This document shows, piece after piece, positions 50,401-59,200 of a stretch of DNA of 64,000 nt. Position 1 is the first letter of the stretch. Each line of letters starts with the position of its first letter. The notes under the pieces were generated by a model. That model saw only the letters and a list, made by a program, of their open reading frames with translations. It was not told the origin of the DNA and did no database searches. The stretch spans positions 248,180-312,179 of the forward strand of contig VZRN01001097.1 of NCBI GenBank assembly GCA_013397935.1, written 5' to 3'. The position numbers and the translations under genes are program-made. The stretch comes from Dasyornis broadbenti (taxonomy: Eukaryota; Chordata; Aves; Passeriformes; Dasyornithidae).

Positions 50401-53400
50401 CACTGCCATCACTCAAGATGGGAAAAGCAAGGCAAGGCACTACAAAGATCAGCAGATTGACTACAAAACATCAAGAAAAACCATTCCAGGTTTAGAGCAA
50501 ACACTTTCAACAGGGGGATGGAGTTGTGGAGAAGCTGCCAGCAGTCACAAGCTAACGTGCCACCTTCTGACAGGACTGGTTTGTCAATGGGTGGGTTACA
50601 AACATGTCAAAATGCCATTGTGGGGCCAAATACAAAGATTTAAAAGGAAGGCTCATGGCAGGAAAGCAACTCTTTTTAAATGATTGCTTTCCCAAAAGTC
50701 TTAGACTTGTTTTGGCCAATTTTCAAGCTCACTGTACGTGTCCTCCTCTAATACCTACTACCATAGAGCTGAATTAACTGCATTGTGACTTCACTACTAG
50801 AATAAATAGCTACAGCTAACAGCGTGAAAAAAACCTGTTCCTTATCTTCTGCTGCACACCAACAGATCTGTTAGGGTCTTTCCCTAAAGGGCATTTCCCA
50901 AAACCAGCTATCACTTTTCACTTCTCAAGACAGCACAGACTCAGACTGGTTCTAACTGTGCGCTACCTTGCTCATGCTAATGTCAGTGCAGGTTATTTTG
51001 GATACAATGTACTTCTAGTTAAAAAAAAAAAAGGCAAAAATTAGCTCAAAATTATATTTTAACAGCTGAAGTAGAGTTTTTAAAGTATACATACACCTGG
51101 TATTCCCTATCTCCCTCACTGGTGATCTCATCAGTGCTCAAGTAGACCAAATTTTAGGCATCAGGCAGCCAAGTGCTGCCACTCACTGGTGCAATGACTT
51201 TCAGCACCAATGCCATTGGCAGTAAGTTTAACACCCAGTTATCTCTCTGAGGTCACACTGACACCAAAAGATGTCATCATCCTGCAGGAAATGCAGCTGG
51301 GACAGAAACGTTAATCTCACCAAACTGCAGGATTGGTGGGGGCCATGTCCCCAGTCAAGGCTAAGTGAAGTTTTATACAAGCAAATGGTTAAGACGCATC
51401 ACGAAGATCCCAAGTCTCGAGTCATAAATGGACTTCAGAGATTGCTCATTCAGCTGAACTCCTGACATCACAAAGGATAGAATCCATGTGTGACTACCTA
51501 AATATTCAATTCCCAAATTCATAACATAGCTTTTCTAAGGAATAGGAAGGACATCTTTACTGTTTGCTCTCAGTCCAATCTCATTAAATGAAAAAAACCC
51601 CCAACTTTAAAGCTGAGCTGAAAGCCAAGTTTTCCTGATGTTAGAAACAGTATTACAATAGTGTTAGAAAAGTACTGCTGCAAATGGGGATGGTAGCTGT
51701 TTGCCACTGCTGAGCATCTTGAATGCTGTGCTAAGAATAGAGCCTTATGAAAGAGCTCCCTCCCAGAAAATCTGCAATCATTAGTGTAACTTGTGGGCAG
51801 CACTGCAATGACTACTCACATTAGCCAAGCACATACAAATATAACCAAAGGAAAAAAAAAAAAAAAACTAAAACAACAACCAGAGCTTCTCAAATTTGTA
51901 GTGGTTTAGCTTTCCTTCAGCTTCTTCAAGAGAACTAACATTTGGTATTTTCCAGTTTCCAGAATAGGATATGTGACCATAGGAGAACATGTTGTGTGGG
52001 ATGAAAGGTGTGGTGGGTCAGGATGAGCCCCAGCAGGTACCAGGCAGAGCCGAGAGACACCAAGCGCTGTCAGGACTTTACTTCAGTGTTGGTCTGCAAG
52101 AGCATCCTGTAGGGAGCACGTTTGGGGAAAGAGGGGTGATAGAGACTTGGCAGTGCTGAGCTAACAGTTGGACTTGATGATCTTGAAGGGCTTTTCCAAC
52201 CGAAATAATTCCATAGTAACCATTTTGTGCCTGAACACTAAACCTGACCTTCAGAACTATCTTGCTTGGACGCACATGGAATTACAAAGCTGGGTGTGGA
52301 TGTTAGAGTGCAAACAACCCACTGAAGCTTAGATTAAGCAGTTAATGGTTACAGCCGGAAAAGAAAGCACTGACATTTGTCCATTTGCAATTTTGTTTGT
52401 TTGCTTTCCAGTTTGGGGTTTTTTTAAAACATGTATTGACCCTTACCTGCATTTGAAGAAGCTGGAATTCCAATTGAAAAGACAGGGAGTGACACTTCCC
52501 TGATAATCTGTGTTTCTGCACCGTCCTGTTTCTCGCTGTTATAAAATCAAGTTAACAAAATAATCAATTACAATTCTGTTCAATGACTATTGTATTTCTT
52601 CCCTTAGTCATATTTAAAGTACCAAATGATACAATTCATTATGTAAAGAAGCTTAATGTGTTTAGAAACCCCAACAACTCCACTTTCCCACTACGTCACT
52701 TCCCCACTATACAAAGCACAATAGTAGTCTGTCAGTTTCCTACTATACAAAGCACAATATTTACTCAAACTATTTTATCAATGAACCAAATCTCATTGTA
52801 TTTCAAAGTAATTGCCTTTCTGCTAACAGTGAAAGTAGAAGACAGGTTTGCAGATGAACTGCAACCAGTATGCGCAGTAAAGGACATAAAACTGCTTACT
52901 TTTTTCCACTGTTTTCTTGGAATGACTGGTGAACTGAAAACCAGTAATTTTCATTAGAAATGAGAGATCTGTTTCCAGACTTTCAAGTTGTGCTTTCAGA
53001 TCTGATGGAGATTCATGCCCCTTGGTTTCTCCCTGAGTTTCGCTTTCAAATGATTTTCTAGAATGGAAAAAGAAAAAGTAATATCAAAAGGGCAAAATAC
53101 CCAGACATAACATGTTTTTTCACATCAGTACAGCAATATCATTAAACAAAAGGCATTAGTAATGGGATCTGATGGTTTTCAGACCCAAATCAGTTTTCAA
53201 GGAGTCAAATTTCAGTTGGATCACATTGCCAGTAACAGTAAACTATTCTAACTTACATAAACTTTTTTCATTCACTGCCAGGTAGACACAGCTTTTACTC
53301 CAAGTCTGGAGGTGCAAGTGTTCATTTTGAGAAACACGCAAAAACACGTAACAAAAGGGAGCTAAGGTGCCTTTACTCATCTAAGAGACTCATTTTACCC

Positions 53401-53644
53401 ACAGAGTATACACTTACCAACAAAAGGGAAGTCCTAACATAGAGGCAAAAGCTTATCCCAAACAACTTTGACAAAGAAACAAGCTAACACATCAAAACAA
53501 GACATACATCGACTTCAGTATCTCCTCCTCAGAAAAAAAGGTGGATTCTTGTTGGATATCTTCATACTTTTCTCTCAAAAGCTTGATTTCTTCTTCCAGT
53601 GCCTGGATTTCATCTTCATAAGCTTGAAAAATGCTGTTGTCCAT
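44377..53644 (-). CDS. CENPP: Centromere protein P, N-terminal two thirds
   Basis: CENP-P is a subunit of the CENP-O/P/Q/U/R group of the inner kinetochore network. Five coding exons on the - strand give the first 190 codons: 53644-53508, 53057-52900, 52535-52447, 49602-49514 and 44473-44377; all phases match. Residues 3-35 form an acidic, leucine-rich coiled coil (QALEEEIKLLREKYED). RWD-domain sequence follows, with HRLSGKCHSLSFQLEFQLLQ, VVSDLNIIMES and LTFFRSLSTYAEWHEHRRHT. The start ATG has in-frame TAA, TGA and TGA codons in the 18 bases before it, which fixes it. The remaining C-terminal third (about 90-100 residues in the family) was not found and should lie left of the window. If so, the intron after 44377 is at least 44 kb and contains OGN, OMD and ASPN antisense, as in mammals. 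It is divergent from NOL8. Confidence 0.94.
44474..49513 (-). other. CENPP: CENPP intron 44474-49513
   Basis: A 5-kb intron with one CR1 fragment near 45.03-45.12 kb. A purine-rich stretch of about 300 bases (47770-48080) contains a short open frame, but its amino-acid content (Lys, Arg, Glu, Gly) simply mirrors the base composition. No other gene was recognised. Confidence 0.65.
45028..45120 (-). mobile_element. CR1 LINE fragment
   Basis: Reads as the reverse complement of CR1: CTCCAGCCCTCTGAACATCT, then CCTCACACTCCTCTGGACCT and GCTCCAACAGGTCCATATCC, resembling CR1 ctctggacacgctccagcacctcaatgtcc. Short and diverged. Confidence 0.72.
49514..49602 (-). CDS. CENPP: CENPP exon 5 (fourth coding exon)
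   Basis: 89 bp with acceptor TCTCCAATCCAG and donor GTAAGG on the - strand. It encodes NNEKVSAVVSDLNIIMES and then REDSDVSKFVS, ending two bases into the next codon. Confidence 0.94.
51852..51867. repeat. Poly-A run
   Basis: Sixteen A residues in a CENPP intron, followed by CTAAAACAACAACC. Confidence 0.9.
52143..52217 (+). mobile_element. CR1 LINE 3' terminus fragment
   Basis: TGCTGAGCTAACAGTTGGAC, then TTGATGATCTTGAAGGGC, TTTTCCAACCGAAATAATTC and CATAG follow the CR1 3' end (agttggacttgatgatctt...tccaacc...attctatg). About 75 bp, + orientation. Confidence 0.78.
52447..52535 (-). CDS. CENPP: CENPP exon 4 (third coding exon)
   Basis: 89 bp, acceptor TTTTATAACAG and donor GTAAGG. It encodes RNRTVQKHRLSGKCHSLSFQ and then LEFQLLQMQ, the conserved RLSGNCH...FQLEFQ block of CENP-P. 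It ends in phase 0. Confidence 0.94.
52706..52759. repeat. Direct duplication of an 18-bp unit
   Basis: ACTATACAAAGCACAATA occurs at 52706-52723 and again, identical, at 52742-52759, 36 bases apart, within a CENPP intron. The intervening spacer is not a third copy. Confidence 0.9.
52900..53057 (-). CDS. CENPP: CENPP exon 3 (second coding exon)
   Basis: 158 bp, acceptor CCATTCTAG and donor GTAAGC. It encodes KSFESETQGETKGHESPSDL, then KAQLESLETDLSFLMKITGF and QFTSHSKKTVEK. It covers the linker and second helix before the RWD domain. Confidence 0.93.
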
Positions 53645-53662
53645 TTCTCAGAATCACTGTTA
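53508..53662 (-). CDS. CENPP: CENPP exon 2 (contains start codon)
   Basis: The acceptor TTTTATCCAG precedes 53662. Eighteen bases of 5' UTR hold TAA, TGA and TGA in frame, then the ATG at 53644-53642. It encodes 45 codons (MDNSIFQAYEDEIQALEEEI onward) and ends two bases into Ile46 at TCGAT/GTATGT. Confidence 0.93.
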
Positions 53663-54836
53663 CTGGATAAAACAAAAAAAAGGGTTTTTTCTGAGGAACA
53701 AACAAGGAATTAATTTTTTTAAAAAGCAAATATAACATTAAGTAATTGTTTTAAGATACAGAGCACTGCACAGCCTCCAGAAACAAGTGAAATCAGGAAT
53801 CTAATGGGGCTGAAGGCTTTAAGAATCTTTTTAATTAGTCATGATTTGATCCAGGAGCGCATCCAGCTGTTTTACATTTGCTGTAATAGAAGAACAAGCT
53901 GCTCCACAGGTAAAAACCATTTGCAATCAGATATAAAAACGGAACCCAGCTTTGACCAATTAACCTAACAACTCACCTGGTTAGATGAGGCACAGCTGCT
54001 CCTAACACTGTTCCAAACACAATCTGCCTTCAGAGTAAACAGCAGCAAAGAGACACAAATTGCAAAGACATTTCACAAATAGTTAAAAAAAATAAATAAT
54101 CCTGTTCTCAGGAAAAATAATAATCTGGCATTCAGCCTAGGTACAACACATTCAAAAGTCTGTGGAAGGCATTAAGCAGCTCAAAACTAATGTGCTAATA
54201 CTTTCAACCAAGAAAAACCCAACATTTAGTTTTATGTATGTTTTCAAACCACCCCTATTCTATGTGCAAGTTTCACACTAAGCTGTATGGTAAAAAGGGA
54301 TGAGGGGGAAATAGGATTTTATTTGTTTATTTCATAAGAAACAGCATCTTTATAACACACATGGAAAAACAACATCCAAAACACACTTTGCATTAAAAAC
54401 TTAGTAAATAAAGTATATGCAATTAAATAATCACCAAGATTGTACCCAGTCATCACTAGATTTTTTTAAACTGGATACAGTGAAGAAAATCATGATTATA
54501 ATAAAGAGAACGGTATGAAAAAGAAAAACATTACAACAGCCAAAACTTTACCCCATGTCTGCTGATCCCTCTTCTAACTGCAGTAATAGAAAACATAAAC
54601 TACTCACAGCTGCTTGAATTCAAGGATTTCACTAGACTGCAGAAGACTCAAGCACTAGTTATGACTTCAAAGAGGTTTATATCTAGAAAAAAAAACCCTA
54701 CACTTTTATTAAAACAAAACCCTTACAAACCATCACTTCTCCTCTCATATATAGTATGTGTATGTATACACCACATATATGTGTATGTTTATAAATATTT
54801 GTGCATTAATACCACACGTTTCACATTTCTACGTAC
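53663..54836 (-). other. CENPP: CENPP intron 1
   Basis: A 1.2-kb intron between the non-coding first exon and the start-codon exon. AT-rich, with a TATGTG/TACATA-like stretch near 54750-54800. No gene was seen. Confidence 0.7.
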
Positions 54837-55080
54837 CTGCCCGTTAACGCCGCCGAGTATTTGATTTTATGCTACCATAAGAGAAGCTGGGAAGCGCCTT
54901 GGAGAGTTTGTGAGAACCGAAGAGTTCCGTGCCCGCTGCTTCGCTGCGGACCTGCAGAGCTCTCAGGCGATGGTGAAACCGCGACTCGTCCGAGGAGCCG
55001 GTGCTGATCCGCACTGAGGTTCGCGGGTGACGAAGGGGCCCTAGAGGCGGAACAAGTGTCCAAGCAGCACAGCCAGGAAC
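54837..55080 (-). other. CENPP: CENPP non-coding exon 1 (5' end estimated)
   Basis: On the - strand, a GC-rich segment ends in AACGGGCAG/GTACGT at 54837, a strong donor facing the acceptor before 53662. A reading frame of 86 codons crosses it but has no family resemblance, and the stops just before the CENPP ATG separate it. The transcription start is not visible; 55080 is only a rough guess. Confidence 0.55.
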
Positions 55081-55800
55081 CGTGGGAGCCCCGGCACCCC
55101 CCACAGCCGCGGACAGCGGGAACTGATGGAGGAGCGGGCGGAGCCGGTAAGACGCTGCACTAAGGGAAAAGGAGGGGAGCGGTCGGAGCCGGCGCTGAGG
55201 GGAAGGGAGCGCTCAGACGCAGCGCGCGCACCCCGCGCTTTTCGAACCGCGCGCCAGCCCACGCGTCTGAGCGCTACCACAGCTGCTGCCCGAGCGGGGG
55301 GCACCGGCCGCGCCTTCCTTCCTCTCCCTGTCAAACAACACAGCCGCTGAGGGATAATGCTCGAGTTCGTTACTATAAATGAAAGGGGAAAGCGTTGTTT
55401 TGTCGGCTGTTCTCGTATTTACGTTAGTTTTTGATCACGTCTTCCGGAAAACACCCCTACTTTTCTTCCTGGTTAGTCACTTTCAAAGCGGCCGCTGTCC
55501 CATGACCCAGCCCCTGTGTTCCCACCACACTTGACCGGCCGGAAACAGGAACTCGGCAGAGACGAGCTGCCGATCAGAATTCAGCGGCCTCAGGAGGCGG
55601 AACCCATTTTTCCGAGTGAGGGCTGGGAAGAGTTGCGAGGCGGAAGGTAAGCTGTGTGGCACTGCGAGGGTCGCACATGGCGGTGGTGAGGAAGGGCCGG
55701 GGACACCTCCGGCGGTGGCGAGTCCGGGGCTCCTCAGGCCGGGCGTCCCTCGGCATCTCCCGGGAGGGGAACGTTGGGCTGTAGGAGGCTCGCATTCCCT
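54840..55800. promoter_or_regulatory. CENPP-NOL8 bidirectional CpG-rich promoter
   Basis: A sharp GC- and CpG-rich island in an AT-rich landscape, with GCGCGC-type stretches near 55220-55260, between the divergent first exons of CENPP (-) and NOL8 (+). No TATA box sits at a useful distance. ETS-type CCGGAA sites occur at 55444-55449 (within palindromic TTCCGGAA) and 55539-55544. A YY1-like ATGGCGG is at 55677-55683, just inside NOL8 intron 1. This is the usual design of a housekeeping bidirectional promoter. Confidence 0.8.
55560..55646 (+). other. NOL8: NOL8 non-coding exon 1 (5' end estimated)
   Basis: Ends at GAGGCGGAAG/GTAAGC (55646), a strong donor in frame with nothing. The next acceptor, before 56093, precedes the start-codon exon. 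The 5' boundary is inferred from the ETS site at 55539 and is uncertain. Confidence 0.55.
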
Positions 55801-56092
55801 CTATAGGAAACCCTTCGGTTTTATCGCATAGAGCTGTTTGCACTTATTCTCACGCATCCGGTTGTATGGTTTAAGGTTTTTTAAAAACCTCAGTGCATGA
55901 GCCCTGGTTTCCTGCAGCAGCGCGGAGTTTGCTATCAGCGCTGGAGCAGAGCGTGTTACCTACTGCAAATCAAAGAAGGGCTCTGCTCATAAGGTTCTTT
56001 AAGGCTTTCTAATGCGGTGATCTGTCCATAATTCGTTATTGTCATCATATTAACCTCAGTAAGCGTCAGTGAACTGTTTCGTCTCCTTGCAG

Positions 56093-56274
56093 AGAAACAG
56101 TGTGTGTTCTGAGTGTGACACCTTGACTTCTCAACATGGAGAAGGAACAGGTTTCCAAACGTTTGTATGTTGGAGGGCTTGGCCATACGATTTCCAAGGC
56201 TGAGCTGGAAGAAAAATTTGGGAAGTTTGGGTGTGTTTTGGAAGCAGAGATTATTACAAGAAAGGATGATCAGG
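56093..56274 (+). CDS. NOL8: NOL8 exon 2 (start codon)
   Basis: Acceptor GTCTCCTTGCAG, 43 bases of 5' UTR, ATG at 56136, and 46 codons plus one base before GTAACA. It encodes RLYVGGL and the first half of the RRM through EIITRKDDQ. Confidence 0.94.
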
Positions 56275-59200
56275 GTAACAGTTTTTTTTTTTTATCTTTT
56301 AAAAGTTAATTGCTTTTCTATTTGGAGTGGGAAATGGAATTTTTGCTTCAGAGATACTTCAATTTTAAAGGAAACAGTGAAACTGCATAGGAATTAACTT
56401 AATGTTTGTCATTGATTAGGGAACCCTATGAAGACTTTTGCTTACATCAGTGTCAATATTTCTGATGCTGATCTTAGAAAGTGTAAGTATTTTTTTTTTT
56501 CTTAGTTATGTTTTTGAGCCAAGTTACATTGCTGATAATTCATCCAATGTTGTCACACCCAGTTGTGGTCGTGGTAGAGCCTCTTTCATTATCTTGTCAG
56601 GTTGATCCTATTTTCTTTAAGCTACAGTTTTATGGAAGCTTCTTTGCTGAAGTTTTCAGAAGTTGTTGTGAGCAGATTGAAAAGATTCCTTGTGACTGAA
56701 ACAGGTGACTTGAGAGTTTCAGAGACTCATAGAATGGCTTGGAAGGGACCTTAGTGATCATCTCATTGCACCCCTGCCACGGGCAGGGACACCTTCCACT
56801 ATCCCAGCTTGCTTCAAACCCCACCCAACCTGGTCTTAAGGACTTCCAGGGATGTCCAGCTTCTGTGGACAACCTGTTTGTTTGTTCTGAGCCTTTTATG
56901 AAAAGCTGTAGGAAATGTGCTTCAAATGCTTTCATGAGATCTATAAAACACTGAAACTGAATAATGTGAGAGGAAACCCAGAAGGAGAGCTGATGTAAAG
57001 CTTCTGTTGTTATGTGCCCCTGTATCTGGGGAAGGCCGCCAATAGGCTCTTTGAAGTGAGAACTTCAGCTTTGGATGGAGACCTTCTGGTTTAAGACTTG
57101 GATATTGGATCTTTCATGTACAACCCTAACCCAAGAGAGCAGTGAGGTGTAAGGTCATGCTGAGGAGACTTCAGGCTGTCATAAGAGGCGTAGTGAAGTC
57201 TGTGGTGTGCTTTTTTTGACATAGAAAATACTCACTTCCCATCTCTTTGTTTTGTAGGCATGTCAGTTTTAAATAAAACAAAATGGAAAGGAGGGACACT
57301 GCAAATTGAGTTGGCCAAAGAAAGCTTTTTGCACAGGTAGAAACCAATTTTGTACAATGTCTGTTGTTGATAAAATTCTGCATATCTGATAATATTATGG
57401 CTGTACTTTCATCTTCTACGCTCTTACTCATTCAGTTTTTATAGAAAACTGTGGGCTGTCGATGTAGGTTTGATGCTGCAATGTTTTGCATCATTATTCC
57501 CCTAAAGGTGATGGGTGTAAATTCCCTGAGGAGTGAATGGTTGCTGTTCTGTGGGAGGGGGTCACTGCCAGCTCTAATTCTGTCCCTGGGCAGACCTTTT
57601 TCCATGTGTGATTTCCATGTGTGATTTTCCATCTGTACTTTCTGGTACAGGCTTGCCACGGAGAGGGAGGAAGCGAAGCTGCAGAAAGAAAAACCACAGA
57701 GAAATGACCAAATGTGTCTGTTGGAATCACTGAAAAAGACTGGAGTTGTGGACTTTCACATGAGAGCAGTACCTGGTACAGAGGTGCCAGATCATAAGGT
57801 ATGATGGGGTGGATGTATAAGTGAATTAAAACAACAACAAGCAAGCTCATTGCATCTAAATTCATGCCAAATTTATGCTTTATGTAAAAAAACTTAATTA
57901 TTAAGGGTGAAAGTTCAAGTTGTGAAAAGTATTCTGAGGAAATACCTCACGTGTAGACACAGAGAAGGCTCCTGCCATTCAGTGCAATGACTGGAAATAA
58001 TCATGATCATACTGTCCTCTCTTGCCATGTTAAATGAGGAAATGCTTTGCTCCTCATGTATGTTGGGAATATCACTGTGTCACCTTTAAAAGCTTGTGAA
58101 GAGAATGTGAGACTTATTTCTATCCACCATAAAACTTCTGGTGGCTGGGTTGTACTTCAACGCGGGATCAGGGTCTGCACATGCTTACAAGAGTAAGAAT
58201 AAAGTCACTGGACATGCAAATTGAGGCAACAAAATTTATATTTACCACCAAGTTTTCACAACTGTTTACTAAGCAGAGAATGGTTTTGGAGGGATTTTTA
58301 AAATTGCTTTTGTGGGAAAGGGGAAAAGAGCAAAGTAAAAGTGATCCTGTCTTTGTAGTTAGCACTGTTAATTCACAAACCAGAAGCACTAAATGAAAAA
58401 CAGCTCTTGTAAAGTAAAGAAATTCAGTTCTGTATTATCACTCTTTATTTGTAGGTTGTTGAAATTTAGTTTTTTGATTGGCTTCAGTTTCTTTTGTTTT
58501 TGAGAAGGAAGTTGGCCAAGTTGCATGATACAGCTCACTAAAGAGAGTAAACAAAAAAGAATTAATCACATGTGGTTCTTTATTAGTGTTTTTGTTATTC
58601 AAGACTAAACATTTGTTTTATTCCAGAGTTACTGCTATTCTCTTTTTTTTTAACACTGATTAATTTTCTTTTCTTTTAGAAATGGGTTGTTGGAAAATTT
58701 GGCAGAGTCTTGCCTATCCTGCACCTCAGGAATCAACAAAAAAATAAAATATCCTTTTCTTACTGTTTTGGCTTGGACACAATTCCCTTCCTTCTTTTAT
58801 CATATGGAAAAATAGTTGCTTAACTGTCTTAATTTTGTTCTTCCCTCTGTCAGACTTAATTTACTGAATCCCTCAAGTAAATCTTGCAGTGAGCTTGTGT
58901 GACTTGAATAAGTGTTTTACATTGCATAGTCAGTCGCTTAAAGTCTTATGGTCATGACATAAAAAAGGACCCTTTGCTGTCCTTTCCTGCAGAATTCAGC
59001 CTGTTCATACAGACCTGAGTCTGCTGCAAGAATCAAGGTGGTATAAATCCTTAACTCAGACTAACGTGGTGAAATATGACCCCTCAAAGTATTGCCATAA
59101 CCTGAGGAAGCTGGAGCCAGACCTGGCACGTGCAGCTCCTGTGTCCGAGCTCACCTGGCACCTGGAAGGGGGACAGGACACCACAACCAGGAAGCGGCAA

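Larger units (their letters stand above)
49603..52446 (-). other. CENPP: CENPP intron 49603-52446
   Basis: A 2.8-kb intron. It holds an A16 run at 51852-51867 and a CR1 3' end at 52143-52217. The open frames near 50261-50683 and 51271-51465 do not resemble known proteins. Confidence 0.65.

Noticed and set aside
50261..50683. 140-codon frame in a CENPP intron
   Set aside because: On the + strand, opposite to CENPP, with no family resemblance and no splice context. Weakly possible as an unknown repeat, but unsupported.
55041..55350. Arg-, Ala- and Pro-rich frames on both strands near the promoter
   Set aside because: They follow from the CpG island composition. The stops just before the CENPP ATG show that the upstream exon is non-coding in that frame.
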